Source of the DNA: Rostratula benghalensis
Taxonomy: Eukaryota > Chordata > Aves > Charadriiformes > Rostratulidae
Direction of reading: 5' to 3'
DNA: 64,000 nucleotides
NCBI GenBank assembly: GCA_013399305.1
Contig: VXAI01000179.1
Coordinates: forward strand, 642,522 to 706,521
Of this stretch, positions 14,257 to 28,142 are shown one piece after another (positions within the stretch are counted from its first letter, which is position 1; every line of letters starts with the position of its first letter). Under the pieces are notes generated by a model. It worked only from the letters and a program-made list of their open reading frames with translations, was not told the DNA's origin and searched no databases. The position numbers and the translations under genes are program-made.

Positions 14257-15377
14257 GCACGTCCTGAAAAACTAGAGTGGGCACCACCAACTAGTTTAGG
14301 AATCAACCATGGCTTTACCACAAGCAATGGGACATGATGCAGCAGGAGGTCGCGCTGTCCCAGGGGCAGCCCCCTGGATGGTGACTCAGTTGTAATGCGG
14401 TCCCTGCTTCCCCTGCACTGTACCTGGCACAGGTTATTTCCCCTCCTACATGCTAGCTCAGTTCTTCTGGCTGGTGCAGCATTAGGATGAGACCCAAAGT
14501 TCCGAGGAGACCCACCTACGTGCACAGGATTAACACTGCAGTGGATTCTCTCCCCCGTGCAGCCAGCAAACAGATATAAATACTCCTTGCAAGACAGAAT
14601 TTCCAAGCCCGTCCTGCCTTTAGGTAGTTATGAACTGGATTCCAGTCCCACTCTCTGAATTTGTAAGGACATTTTTCCCCCAGCATATTTTTGCATATAA
14701 AAAGAAGAAGAAGAATGCTCGTACATTAAAGACATAATATTTGATGTTGCATTCCTTTCAGTTTCCTTATTCAATATGGTAAATGAGTATTGTTCATGAT
14801 GTTGGGCTTTTTCCACGCAGATGACTACATCTTCACCATAAAAAATCAATAAAATATTGAAACAAAACAAAAATGCTGATGCAGAAGTCTAATATTATGG
14901 GCTATGCAACTTTTATATTATTCTGTACAGAGCATATTCTGTTCAATATAGCTAGGTTTAAATAAACTAACCCAATAACTTTTCCAAAATAACTGCAGAA
15001 AATCACCATTAAATATATACCACTTCATAGTTTAGCTTTTTTTTTAGCTGCCAAATTGTTTGTGGGGAAGGAGCAAGTAAAATTTTAATTATAAAAATAT
15101 GGTTGTTTCCAAATAGTTCACTGAAAGAAGGTAAGTTTATAAAGCTCTGTAGAAGTCACTAAAGCCACTATGGAAAAGCAGAAAAGAAGAAAGGAAGAAG
15201 GACCTTAGCTAAAAATAAACATAATAGACCAAGTTCTGAAAACGAAGAGTAGTATATCTAAATTATTGCACTGTGACTTGCAATTAGTTTTTGAACATAC
15301 TTTCTACAACCAAATTAAAACTAAGGCATGCATATTTTTGGAAAACGAGAACATAATACATAGAAAGCATGAGGGTG

Positions 15378-15478
15378 AGAATCTGGCCCCGCCAAAGCCA
15401 AAGGCAAAATTCCCAATGACTGTAGCAGTGCTGGGGTTTTTTCTATGCATGCAAACTCCCATTGACCTAATCTGGAAA
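15378..15478. repeat. Likely second copy of the same ancient repeat
   Basis: AATCTGGCCCC at the left, AAATTCCCAATGACTG and AACTCCCATTGACC inside, and AATCTGG at the right resemble the CCATTGACTTCAATGG-type repeat seen at 55.2 kb. The match is partial. Confidence 0.4.
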
Positions 15479-15899
15479 CCCCTTTTATCTTTCATAATTT
15501 TTCTTTTATAATGATTGTCATCACTGAAAACCTAGATTTTGTTGTGAGTAATAACATAGATGATGCACATCAAAACAGTATGCAACACATGAAGATTCAT
15601 TCAACAGGTGACTAGTATGCACTGAGTTTATGCAATCTCCTGCCAAGGACTGCAACAGGGTAACTCATGGTTTACCCATGTTTTGAACAACACAGGATTT
15701 AATCTGTAGACTGACCCATCATTATAACCTGGCAGAAACAAAGAAAGGAGCCCTAAGCTGAAGATGGGGCAATGTATTTATGTGGAACATTTAATTCAAC
15801 CCGGGATACTATTTAAATTATTTAGGTATTGCTGTTCACAAAGTCAGTGAAAGGAAATAAGCAGCTCGGAGGGTTTGAGTTAGATGTTTCAAGTTAGAA

Positions 15900-16020
15900 A
15901 AGTGGCTACATCTGACCTGGACACTCTGTGTAAGGTAACGTCACTCAACCTTTCTGTGCTTCAATTTTCTCATTTGTAAAATGGTCTAATAACATATTCT
16001 GCCTAAAGGGGAAGTCAGGT
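15900..16020 (+). mobile_element. MIR/L2-type ancient SINE remnant
   Basis: Matches the MIR core: TCACTCAACCTTTCTGTGCT, TTCTCATTTGTAAAATGG and CTAATAACAT, compared with the MIR consensus cTCAgTTTcCTCATcTGTAAAATGG. It is diverged and its edges are approximate. Confidence 0.7.
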
Positions 16021-16807
16021 TAAGGTAAATGCAGCAAAATGTGTGAGTTTTTCAGAAGCCACTGTGATAAAGACCATAAAAGTACAGAAGATGAGAGTTT
16101 GTTGTAGATGCAAAAGAGTTCAGTGCATATTGGTGGAGGTGTAGAAGAGTGCAATGCAGTGACAGCCCTGATGGTTTGCCGAGCAGGTCACCATGCTTAC
16201 GCAGAGCTGCATTGAGAGAAAAAGGTCTCAAACAACTTCAAAGAGGCCTGGTCACAGCAAGGCGTGTACATGGCTGTCCTCTTTCTGGATTCCTGTCAAT
16301 GTATCAGCAGGATGCTGATGCACAGAGAGACTTTACTGACTTCCATTTCCATGAGCATAAGCATATTTGCTCCATGCCACTGCAAATGGTGACATGCCCT
16401 TAGGTTTAAGGAATGAGTGATCAGGGTTTGTAGGCGTAAAGCACTGTGAAAGAGAGTGCTTTGAGAATTCTTTTGGGTACTTGTAAATACTGTAAGATGA
16501 TTTGAAAACTATTTTTAAGTGCGCTGTAACAAAAGAAAAACCAAGTTTCCTTTTCCAACACCCTTGCAAGTTGACACTAGGCACAAATACAAAGCTTGGT
16601 TTGTTGTTATTTAAACTTCTTTAATCCTGACTACTGGTGCTTGTGGAGAAGGGAGGCATAGTTGGAGAGAAGCCATACTTTTTCAAAATTGATTAAAAAC
16701 ACCTTTTGAAAAATAAATAACTTCAGCAGGCTGACCTCTAAATCAAATGATACTGCAAAGTTCTGCAGTATAAAATAAGATTCCCTTTCACAGCATTTTG
16801 AATGTTG

Positions 16808-16834
16808 GCTTGTCAAGTATTCTTTTTGACAAGC
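16808..16834. repeat. Hairpin, 9-base arms
   Basis: GCTTGTCAA and TTGACAAGC pair exactly across a 9-base loop (GTATTCTTT). Confidence 0.85.
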
Positions 16835-19800
16835 TTCCGGCTTAAAAATCTGTTATTTACCTCTTGTCAAACAAATATGCTTCCAGTAGACTTTACAGGT
16901 TAAAAATACTGAAGAGAAACCAGCTTATCTTTGCTCAGCGTGAGGAACTTTTGCTGTTTGATCACATACAGATAGCACTGGTGAAATTGCTGGGATTGCT
17001 TCATGTCATCTGATAAAACAAGGCAATAAATTTTACTGCAAGTTGGCAGCAGGAAGAGCTGCTGCAGGTCAAGTCTGAGGTGAACACTACTTTTATAAGG
17101 ACACAGTGAAAATTACTCAAATTGCAGAAGCTGTGGTAAGCAGAGAGCCTAAAGCCAAGGGGTTTGGATCCAAGGTTTTTTTGGTTGTTGGTTTTTATTT
17201 TTGCCCTGCATAGCTGGCTTCTAAACTGGCAGTCAAAATGAGATTGTATTTTTCTTGATCTGGCTCTATAACTGGTGCCATCCATATTCAGTCCACATCT
17301 GTCAGTCATCATTCAAAAAAATGGCTCAGAAAAGCTCAGAAGAGTAAACGGTATAGGAAGAAAGTGACATACACGAACAAGGAAGAAGGCATCTGATATA
17401 CAGACAAGTTAGTTTACCCTGTGAAAGGATCTCACTCTGCAGGGATCTCACTTGCTTGAAAAGCTTGGCTGCCTAAATGAGGAGTCTACAAATGAAAAAT
17501 ATTGTTATTTTCACAAATGTCACCAGGCTGCAAGTGCTTACCTACTGTTAACTCAGCTGTCTACCCAGCTCTGATTGCTCCTTCTTTTTTTTTTTTTTCA
17601 GCTACCCATAAACTGATATAAAAGTTCTCCTCAGAAAACAAAACAAAACAAATTTATATCATTTCTGCTCAGTCCTAATGTATCAAGTTTCTAATATTTT
17701 TTTCTCAAGGCCTGAGAGGATAGGATAGCTCAGCTCTCCTCTGGCAAAAGGTTTGCTGAAGCCTTTGCATTTCTCTCTCCTTTAGCACACAGTTTCCATC
17801 ACCAGCAGATCTCTTGCAATTTAAGGTAAGGGAAGGAAGGATGTTTTATGCTTTTTATGAGTTTCAAATTATATATGAAAGCATCAGTCACAAGCTCAGT
17901 GTTGAGTTCAGCGTAACCTATTCTCTCTCAGCTACAGATTAAAACATTGGAGCTGCAAACGTCTTCTGTGGGTTACCAGGTTCTATTGCAGTTTACAAAG
18001 AAAACACAAACATCATTAAAGCAAAGCATTTTATTCAAAACTGTTTATTCAAACTCCCAAGAGTCCTTTTCAAGACGTGACAGAGAATCTAAATTTCAAA
18101 GACGAAGCATATGAATTCTAACCTAAGCTCTCAAGTGCTGCAATAGGCCCACTGCTTCTTGTAAGAAATACTGTTTCACAGAAATTGGAGATTTTATTTG
18201 GCCTTTTAAATGGACATAACACTTCTTAAAAGTCAGCCAGAAACTTCAACTTTGTGTCAGCTTTTGTCTGTGTGACATGAAGCAGTAATGAAGCATTAAG
18301 TCCAGAATGCTTAAGACCTAATTCATTATGTTACACATGTTGTACCTTTTAGACCTTGCAATGAAAGACAGCCTTTGCAGAGAATAAGTAACAAAAAAGG
18401 AAGTATATCTGTAATTATTACAAAAATTGTCTGAATACATCTTTTCCTAGTGCCAGAGAATCTGTAACCCCAAGCAAATGCGATTCGTCTTGAGTACGTC
18501 ATCCTTTTACTTACCCCTCAGAATGCTGACACTGCACCTTTTTCATCATTGGCATAAACACAAGCTTCCCTCAAGTTATGATCTTCATCTTCTGACCTAT
18601 GATCCAACCCATCATGTAGGTAGCTGGAGCACTGGAGATAGACACTCTGAAATCTGTTTAATTCCATTAAAGGCAATTTCCAGCAGAACGCAAATAACAG
18701 CTACAAAAAAGGTGGCATTTTATAGTACTATAGTAATTTTTTATGGAAAAGTGACTATTTCAAAGGGTTTTAAAACCACCACAGTCCCTCAGATTGCGTC
18801 TAGCATTATGTAGGCTTTGCATCTGGCTACTTAACAGAATGTAAAAGATCAGGACTCTGGAAACTCAGGTGTATGGTTTACCACACTGGGTATGTCCACT
18901 ACAGAAGAACAGTGTTCTGAAAGCTCTTTACACTCACCTTAGACTTTGCATCTAGGGATAGGGATAAAAACTTACTCTTTTTTTTTTTTTTCATGCAAAG
19001 CTCTTAAAAAAAATTAAAAGTATCAATCTCTTTTTCAGTATTATGATTTTAGGTGGATTCTCATTTCTCATTAAAGATGTACATTAATAATCCCTGCTCT
19101 TGTGAGACTGATTTGAGTTTTAATCTGTTTATTTTTTGTCAAAATAGCAAGGTTCAATTAAAAATAGGAATACTTTTTCTTTTCTATTTTTTTTCTAAAT
19201 TAAAACATTTCAGACCTTTATTTCTAGAAAGTTTATGTTTTGGTAGAGATTCTGTGTGAAAACATGATATCTACTTCTGTCTGAACACTTATAAATTAGT
19301 CAAAGCTCTGACATGCTGGACAACTAAAAATTGAACTTCAATAAAAAGATACTTCTTTTAGAAAAAGGTCATGTAAATCACTGCTGTTTCAAACAGCCTT
19401 ATTCTTCACCTTCTGGGGCTAGAAAGCACTTTATTCTGTTTCATAGTACAGGCAAGGCCATCCTTTGAGCCACAACTCAGATGTATCAACACTAGACTAA
19501 AACACATTGAGTATAGCATCTGTTGAATGTGAAAAATATAATCATGTCAATAGCTTCAAAAAGAGGGTATTCACATCCATCTCCACTTGTGTTGTCATAT
19601 ACAAGGCCTGATAACTAGAAGTAAAGAATTTTTTTATAAAGAGAAGTTTATTCAGTGGATTCCTCAACTTTTTCATTCTCAAATTGTGGCTAAACCATTT
19701 AAAAAAAAAATGAAGAAAAAAAAAAAAGGAAGAAAAGGACTTTTTCTATGGTTAGTTTTAATGACTAGAGGTTGTTTGTGTAACCCTTGAGAAACTCACA

Positions 19801-21820
19801 CTTTCAGGGTGATCAATCTATTGTTTGGTGACCCCATGACAAAGCGTTAGCCCAAGGTCAGTGAGGACCAGGAGGGCTGCCAAAAGCTCAACAGTTTTCT
19901 GTGGGCTGTGGGAAGCATCCAAAGAGACAGCACTTCTTCTTAGGAGCAGAAACAGTATGGTTTCCATCTCTATCTCAGTACTTTTTTAATATTACCAACG
20001 GCTAGAAAAAGGAGGTTTCTTCAGTCTTTGGGGGCTTCACTTCAATATTTGGCTCAACTCAGTTTTCAGATCTCCAGAAGCAACAGTCTCAAATTCTAAA
20101 TTACTTTGAGGAACCTGATGAGATAATAGATTTCTTTTTGCAAACTTTTTTAAAATCTGCTTTTTAAGCTCTGTCTGCTCAAAGACTTTTTTACATGACT
20201 CAGTGATGATGTAGGTGACACATGTGACATTCTATTTCAAACTGACTTATAAGTTTGAACTGTGTCATTTTAAGAAAGTTAAACTGACCTTCTCTAGGTT
20301 GGATACAGCTTAATCTATATAAACTTAATTGTACTGAAATGTTTATTGTCAACATAAGAAACTTTCCATGGTAAAATTGTAATTTGAGTAATGGATACCT
20401 TATCTTTTTAAGGATACATCAATAAAAACCTGCTTGGGTAGCTCAAAGTCCCTATCTAACATCATCATTTCTTAACTATCAATAGCATGGTTATTGTAAA
20501 TAAGAGTCGTCAGGGAAAAAAAAGGTTTACTTTCTTACTAGAAAGAAAGAAAAGTCATTAAAATTAGATTCCTAAAAAATTAACTTCCTTGGGAAAATAT
20601 AATTCTAGGGCACTTAAGTGTGTCTTTCAATGAATAATTTTAAATGCAAAATAAATTTAGAAACAAGTAGCATTTAAGAAAAATAAAATTATTAATTTGG
20701 AAAATAACAACACAAATAAGTTTGATCTTATAAAAATATTTCTCTTAAAAACAATTTCTCTAAAAACTGTTTCGTTCCGTAAAACAAGTTCATTTTGGTG
20801 AATCAGCAATTTTCTAGTACAAAAACATTCTGTGGGAAAAATTCCAAAAGGCTCTAGCTGTGAATTTTATCAATATTGAGGTACTTGAACAAAACAGCAA
20901 GCAGTAAGTAAGAGTATACATATAAACCTAAATTAACATGCAGCTAACTTCTATTGCTTTTACCAGGACTTTGAGGGGAAACACGTGTTTTGCTCATTTT
21001 TCTCAATAGAATATTTGTTATTGTCATGTACATCACAGTCTGTTATCTACCAATATTTTTACAGAAGTCTTTTTATTAAGAAAAATTATTGATGCATTTC
21101 CGGAACCTGCAGGCTACTATATGTTTATAAAAATGTTGGCAAAATATCTGTTCCCATTTCTCGTGTTATGAGGTTAAGACTCATCTGTTCTCACAGGCAC
21201 ACACACAAAATCCTAAGTTCAGTAGCAAATCTCTGACAGAAAGTGCATAATGAATACTTCTTGGAAAACACATCAAGATCTAATTAAGCAAAGTGAGGGC
21301 TAGTAGGCACCATAATAACATTGATCAAAATCAACAGCTCAAAACAAAAATTGATGAGTTGAAATGTATTTGCATGACAATTTTTTTTTTTTAAAGTTGT
21401 ATATTAACCCAAACAAAAGAAGCAATGTATCAAATAATGTTTTTTCCCCCACAAATAGATTGGCCAGTTCTAACAAGCACCCCCATGTTCCCTTTCAAGG
21501 CCATCACACACACTGCACAGAGCAGCTAACAGCTTTTGACCACTACCAAACTGGAAGTACCTGAACGCACTCCCTCCCATGCCTCCAGTCCCACGGTGTC
21601 TCTATTTTCTCTGTTTTGTCAATCCTTTAAACATAAAAATAGAAAAGAGGAAACAAGCTTAAAGACATGAGGAAGAACACTGGGGGAAGGGAGGGGTTTT
21701 AACAGGTTTTTGAGCCAGACACATGTTACCACATGGTTTGCATTACAGGCCAGTGTATTAAGAGTAGACCACCACAACACACAGGTGGAAGTGTGAGTCT
21801 GGGAGCCATTGAAGTTTGAA

Positions 21821-21840
21821 CACTGGGAATTTTCCCAGTG
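21821..21840. repeat. 20-base palindrome containing a kappa-B-like site
   Basis: Arms CACTGGGAA and TTCCCAGTG pair exactly around TT. The centre GGGAATTTTCCC fits the NF-kappa-B consensus GGGRNNYYCC. Whether it is bound is unknown. Confidence 0.8.
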
Positions 21841-24800
21841 TATCACAATTACAGAAACATCTGGGCTATGTGACTTAGTGCCGACTTGCTGTGAAAATTT
21901 GGTGTTCAACAGCACTCAACATTTCTAATTTCTTTCTTGTTGTCGGGTGGTCTCATGTGACACATTGTGATCACTGGTTTCAGAGCCACAAAACAGTTTC
22001 TTTATCACACCTTCCTTTTATGGGTGTGCTTACCAATTCAGAATGCTTTCTGTTTTCATATATAGCATGGTGTTTATTTAAAAGAAAGTGAAAATTAGTT
22101 AGGAAAAAATATCTATACAAGGGAAAGATCTTGTGCTGGATTAAATATATTTACACCACCTGAAAATATTAATTCCAGGGTTAGAAGCAAAACCAGTTCA
22201 CAACTGATCTAGCACTGGCTAAGGGAGTGAATGTGAGAACAAAGATAAAAAACTAACAGATTTTTGGAGATAGTATTGCTTAAGTTATAAATTGTCATGA
22301 AGTAACCTCTGCTTTATAGCTGTGAGGCAATTAAAGGCGTTTATAAGTGAAGGTTGCCACTCCAACCCAGGAATATCATAGAACAAGACAGTACCAATTA
22401 GGGTACTTTTAGGTGTACAACAAATAACATTAACAGGACACCCCAGACTTCAGCAACGTCCACCTGGAACAAGGCAGAAACAATAAGAAAATTTCCCTGA
22501 GACTCAGCATTCACAAAAATTGCTCCTAGGTGTGTGAACCATATACAGCTTTCTCGGTCCTTTCCTCTCTCATCCCAAAAACTCTTCTGGTAAATGCCAT
22601 AACCAAGTCCTGCTTTTATTGTCATTGAAAAAGGATCATTTAATAAACTGCTGAATTCAAGCAATAGGTTATGTCAGACCGTTGTTGATGGTAGAGAAAT
22701 TGCTCTGGGATTTGTCTCACCTGACTTTAGCAGTTTAAGTGCCTGCGGCGATGCATGAAGACTTCTTCAGATCTCATGGAATGAAAAGCACCTTCAGAGG
22801 ACAGTTTATCCTGCGTCACCACAGATGCCTAAATGCTAGGTTGCATCACCATCCAAAAGCACTGGTATTTATTTCTCCCCTGCCTACAGAATGAACCTCA
22901 GTAACCAGATTAAACTAGATACATAACTTTTGAATGGTTAAAATCAGTTGTAAAAGATTTCACCATCAGTACGGTTGATGGGTCAGAATTCATAGCAGTG
23001 ACAGGTTTCTTTGAGGTACAGCTCAGCTTCTTTTTCAAATCTCCTTTACCGTGCTAGTTCTTAGCTGACAACTAAGTCCTATCTGACAGCTGACAAGCCT
23101 ACAATCTGCTTTTGGGATGAACCACTCTTTTCCTTCAACCGACAACCAGTACAGTTCTACTCAATGACAGAGGCATGAAAACAGGAACAAAAGAACTCTT
23201 CTAAAATAAGTGATGCTGAGAATGCATCTGGGGCAAAATCAAACCATTTGGCTTGCTTGCTTACATTCCTTTCAAAAAGGGGATCTGATTATTTGCACTG
23301 TATTTACAATTATATATTCGGTCAAATTGAACCCAGATGTCAATAAATGCCCAGATGTAGACTGAAGCAGAAAAAGGTAGCAGAAGTGGAAAATTGTAGT
23401 AGTGGTGGTGAGTAAAATGTATTATGATCATACATAATGAACTATCAGCCAAAAAAAGTTGAGATTTAACATGGATTGTATCTCAAAAGTAATGCTTGAG
23501 ATTAAGATGCAAAATTATTGTTTTTTATATCTATTAATATAAAAGGAAAACATTAAATCAAGATTTAAGTGAAATTTCTGTTCTTAGTTTTGAGTATGTG
23601 CAAAATCTGTGCAGTAATTAAACTCTGAAAGACGTAAAATACAACCTGCTGAGATGCAGCCAGCCGCTCTTTTCAGAGATGAGTTTTAATGTTGTTGGAT
23701 ACACTGGGAGGCAAAACCTTGCTTACCTTACGAGTTTTGTGAGAGTAAAACTTTAGTTTAACCTAAACAGATTTCCAGAATGCCCCTCACTCACTGCACA
23801 GTTAGATCACATGTTCACCAAGTGACAGCTCATAACTACATACAAGAAATCTGCTCCATATGACCAGGACCTAGTTTCCAAAGGTTCACTTTCTGGTCAA
23901 AACACAGCCAATATGCACCAAATCACTTCCTCTCAAAAGAGGCTATTTCCATGGCAAGTTATGTGCCAAATTTCCTGCATGTGAAAATGACCACAAGTCC
24001 CGTTTTTCCTATCAACATTTTCCCATTTATATCAAGAAAGTATTTGGCTCTTCATCCCTCTCCTGAAGCTATTTTAATGAAAGCTGTTCATAAAAGGCAG
24101 ACTTTTTTAGTTATTCATTTTATGGGAAAAATAATGGTTTTGTGGGATTGTTTTGAGTTTTATTTTGTTTTGCAATTTTGTTATTCTCAAGAATCGCTGG
24201 AACATTACTTACATAGATTTTCTTTTAAAAAAAAAAAGTTACTTTCAGACAGAAACTATGAATACAAACGTTGGGATTGGATAGTGATCAATTAGGAAAA
24301 CTATGAGAGAATTAAAAAGTAGATAGAATGGCAGAGTTATGCAATCTTAATTATATTTGCCATTGCTCTTTCAGCTATCAGCATCACTAAGAGAAAAAAA
24401 ATATGAATCTTCTTAACACTAATTTGTATTGCTGCTTCATATTATTCTTGTTTGGCTCAATGAAGTAAAAAATAAATAAATAAGAAACAGTTTGTGTTTG
24501 AAATATTGGTTATTTCAAACCAGCATATTACTTACCCAAGAATACCCAGCCAATAGGGAAATTAATTTGATATTTAGAGTCATTAGCTTCACAATATTCA
24601 TTTGGAGTAATAAGCATTCTGGAAATGTTTTAAAGGGATTGTTAGGACACGATATACAAAAGCAGACATAATAGCAGATTGAATGAATGATGGCAGGAAA
24701 ATGCAAAAGAGGACAAATAAAATCTTATTATGCTTTAGGCCTAACTTTTCATTACTTTGTATTTTACATTCTAATTTATAGGATTGACCCAAAGGAAAAA

Positions 24801-25174
24801 AAAACAGCATGAAATACACATTGTGATCTCCAAATTTTGGACAAAGTATGAGAACAGTAAAATTAGTTAACAAATATGGAAGGGAAAAAAAAATATCAAG
24901 AAGAGAAAATAAAACAGGATTTCTTAGCCCTCTCCTAAATGAGAGTGTGGTTTCTATGTTTTCGAAGTCAACACGTAGTCTGACTTATGAAGAGTACTAC
25001 AAGGTTTTCCCTTGCTGTCCTCAGTCTAAGCAAAGAGTCAGTGGAGTTACTGTGGGGTAAAAAACCAATCTCACACCCATGAGAAATAACTCAAAGCTGC
25101 TGAAACAATCCCTCATGCAACTTTCATTGCAGAACCAGAGCCTAAAACAATAGTAATCTAAGATGTTGCTAGGG

Positions 25175-25195
25175 AAAAAAAAAAAAAAAAAAAAA
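25175..25195. repeat. A21 homopolymer
   Basis: Twenty-one A residues on +, followed by an AAAAG-rich stretch to about 25235. Confidence 0.95.
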
Positions 25196-25865
25196 GAAAA
25201 GAAAAGAAGGGAAAAAAACAAAATTAAAAGAAAAAGGCAGATACTGTGATTGCATCTACCCAAGTCAATAACACAGGTCAAGACCTAATCTGGTCTCTGG
25301 CTGCGGGGCAAAGGAGGTGGCACGGCTCACACCCTCACCATATCAGGGTCACTGGCAACCAGATCAAGGACACCTTGCCCAGCATTGTGAAGGAGTTTGT
25401 TTGCTGGCCAGGGCCAAAACCGTGCCAGGGACTATGCTCACAATTTCACAGCCATTACATGCAAGTGCACTGGCCTCATTTCATTCACCAGCACTGCCAC
25501 TACCAAGGGGAGCTGATCTGAGGAGCAGTGGTCGAGAAAAGCTGGTGCCCAAAAAAACAGTGCTGAGAGGGGGAACTTTTCTCCCTAAGTTTTTGTTTTT
25601 CAGCTGAAAGGCCTACTTCCAGGGCAAAGCTGTACATATTTCAATAGAATATCAGATCTTACAAAGGATTGCACGAGTTCTTACTGTCTAATAAAGAGTC
25701 AGCAAATTTATGTTGTAGCAAAAACAATTGGGAGTAAAAATTCTTTAAAAAAAATAATAATACTCCATTCATCTGACTACAAAGTGAGTTGCAATAAATA
25801 CAGTATTGAGAAACAGAGCAGCTTAGCAGGGTTTTAAGTAGTCTCTGCATCCTCACTGCTGCTCC

Positions 25866-25885
25866 CACACACGCACACACACACA
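25866..25885. repeat. Short CA repeat
   Basis: About ten CA units with one CG interruption. Confidence 0.85.
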
Positions 25886-27209
25886 GGCTGCCACGCACTC
25901 TCCCTCGTGCTGCTAAAAGCAAACAGTGGATACCACGGACAAACATTGTCAGCACAGATGTGTCCATTATAACCAGCGTGAACTATGCTCATGAGGAGCG
26001 GTGTCACTTCAGAAAATCCAAGTGTCTCCGGCTGCGAAAGAGCAGTGGGGTGTGAGAACAAAAGAAAGAGATGTTGTGATTAAGACAGGGCTAATGGTTC
26101 ATTAACAATATCCAAGGCCTGGCTCTACAGCTTAGAAGTTAAGGATTTATTTCAAAACTACCTTTTGGCTTGCTTTTTTTTTTTTTTTTTGTTATTGCTC
26201 TTCGTTTCTTTTCTTTGCCTTTTGAAAAGGATTTGTAGCTTCCTCTCTTGCCCTTTTGTCTGATAGCTCCTAAAATATGAAGCAAATGAAAACAGAGATC
26301 TAGTGAAAACAATATTTTCTTCTTTTCTCATCTCTTTTTTCATCTCTCTCTCTGATGTGTGAGTCTAAAGCAAGGACACAGGGGAGAGACAGCATTCTTT
26401 GCTTCAACAATAGCCCTACCCTGGCTTTTGGGGTCCAGCTTGGCAATTCAAGGGCAACTTTCAGAGCAGGTACAGTACTCACCTGAGCCAAAAGTACTAC
26501 AGAGAGCTTTACAGCATTTTTAAGTTACATGGATATATTTAAGTCCCTTTTTGGTACTGGTTCATTTACCATAGAGGCATGAAGGTCGTTTGTGTCTATA
26601 CTGGTAAATGAGAAAGGCCAATGAGTGAACTTGGGTGCAGCAGTGCTGCTGTCAGCTCATGCTCCCCAGACAGTGCCCAGGGGCAGTTCACAAATTAGCT
26701 TGTGCCAAAAACCTTCCTCCAGTTGGTGCTGAGAACAATACTGCATGAGATTTGGTTCCTTCTGCTCCCTGGCATTGTTCAACCTTGTCCTCAACCACCA
26801 CCATCAGCCCCAACTCATACCTCGGGCACACAGCATATACTTCTAGTTCAACGCTGCAAAAGCACCTTGCTGTTGGGCTGTGGCATGGCCTAAAAATTGT
26901 TTCAGTCTGAACTAGGAAAAGCCAAACACACACGCAATCTTAATTATGTCCTAAGGCCAAGGGTTTGTACATGGTGTCTGTAGGAGCGAGGTCAGTCTGA
27001 TGCAAAGGGTCTCCAGCAAGAACCAACAAGCAGAGCAAAGAAATCCTAAACAACAGCACATTTGACCTGGAAATTGCTTAAGCTGGTTAGTGGGGAAGCG
27101 TTATGCACAAGTGCATATCCTAAATCTCATGTTTCACTGTAATTCATCAGGATACCCCTTTATATCCTCTTCTCATCCAAAACCTTCTCTGACTGTCACC
27201 ACCTATACA

Positions 27210-27363
27210 TTTGCTAACTGAACTGTACCGAAGGTGATTCCTTTCAACTACAGCTGGAATTAGAAGAGTGGGATTTACCACAGGAGTTTGCTAACTGAAC
27301 TGTACCGAAGGTGATTCCTTTCAACTACAGCTGGAATTAGAAGAGTGAGATTTACCACAGGAG
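27210..27363. repeat. 77-base tandem duplication
   Basis: Two head-to-tail copies (27210-27286 and 27287-27363), each starting TTTGCTAACTGAACTG and ending TTTACCACAGGAG. I find one difference (G at 27271 against A at 27348). It looks recent, or a collapsed or expanded assembly error. Confidence 0.95.
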
Positions 27364-27419
27364 TTCAAAAACTTCCTGGCAGGACTTCTTGTGGAACAAT
27401 CCTTTAGTTTACACATTAA

Positions 27420-28080
27420 ACTTTTACAAAGGTACAGGCTGGATGCTGCCTGGCTGGGAAGCAGTTCTGCTAAAAAGGCCCTGGTGTCCTGGTGAGCTGC
27501 ATGATCAGGAGCACAGCCAAGGGATCAGTGAAAGTTACTTTCTGCTTTACTCAACATATACTACACCACATCTAGATATCGTATCCAATTTTGCACTCTC
27601 CACTACAAGAAAGATATTAATAAATAGGTTAGTTCAGCAAAGAGCAACCAAAATGATTGAAGTACTGGCTCTCCAAGAAGCTGGGGGAGCTGACCCTGTT
27701 CAGCCTAGAGACGAGGTAGCTTCAGGAGGACCCAACAGCAGTCTGCCAGTGATGACAAAGAGATTACCAGAAAGATGGAGGCAGGTTTTCCATGGCAGCA
27801 CATGGCACAGGATGCCATACTGGCAAATTACATAAATTGAAACAAAAGAGGTTCTGACTTTATATAGGGGAAAACCTTTTCACTATTAGGACAGATAGTT
27901 TTGGAATACGTTGCACAGAGAAGTTGAGCAGTCTTCATTCTCAGAAGTTTTCCAGACCTGACTGGACAAAGCCCTGAGCAGACTGGTCTGGCCTTGTAGC
28001 TTATCCTGCTGTGTGGAGGCTGCACTAGAGACCTCCTGAGACATCCTCTGATCTAAATTGTCCTACGACCTGAAAGTTGG
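27420..28080 (+). mobile_element. Old CR1 LINE fragment (3' part of ORF2)
   Basis: Recognisable CR1 segments occur in order: GCTGGGAAGCAGTTCTGCTAA, AGCAAAGAGCAACCAAAATGATT, GCTGACCCTGTTCAGCCTAG, then the worn end with GACTGGACAAAGCCCTGAGCAG and a damaged tail (ATCTAAATTGTCCTACGACC). Many substitutions and deletions show it is much older than the 9.3 and 31.4 kb copies. The frame is broken throughout. Confidence 0.85.
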
Positions 28081-28142
28081 ATGTGTTAAGCCTGTGTCAT
28101 GGCAAGCTGTCCTCATAGTGGAGACAAATAAACATCTCTAAA

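Larger units (their letters stand above)
9539..15377. other. Gene desert with microsatellite and small duplications
   Basis: Apart from the AGAGG array, A23 run, 36-base duplication and AT-rich hairpin listed separately, this is unique AT-rich sequence. The stretch 14270-14610 is less AT-rich and open in one frame (119 codons, minus), with no recognisable motif. Confidence 0.55.
16021..27209. other. Gene desert, strongly AT-rich around 18.9-21.4 kb
   Basis: No gene or young transposon is seen. The part from 20,500 to 20,900 is dominated by A- and T-runs and resembles eroded old repeat. The part from 25,240 to 25,600 is more GC-rich, with two overlapping open frames (91 and 96 codons, different phases) and no recognisable product. 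Confidence 0.55.
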
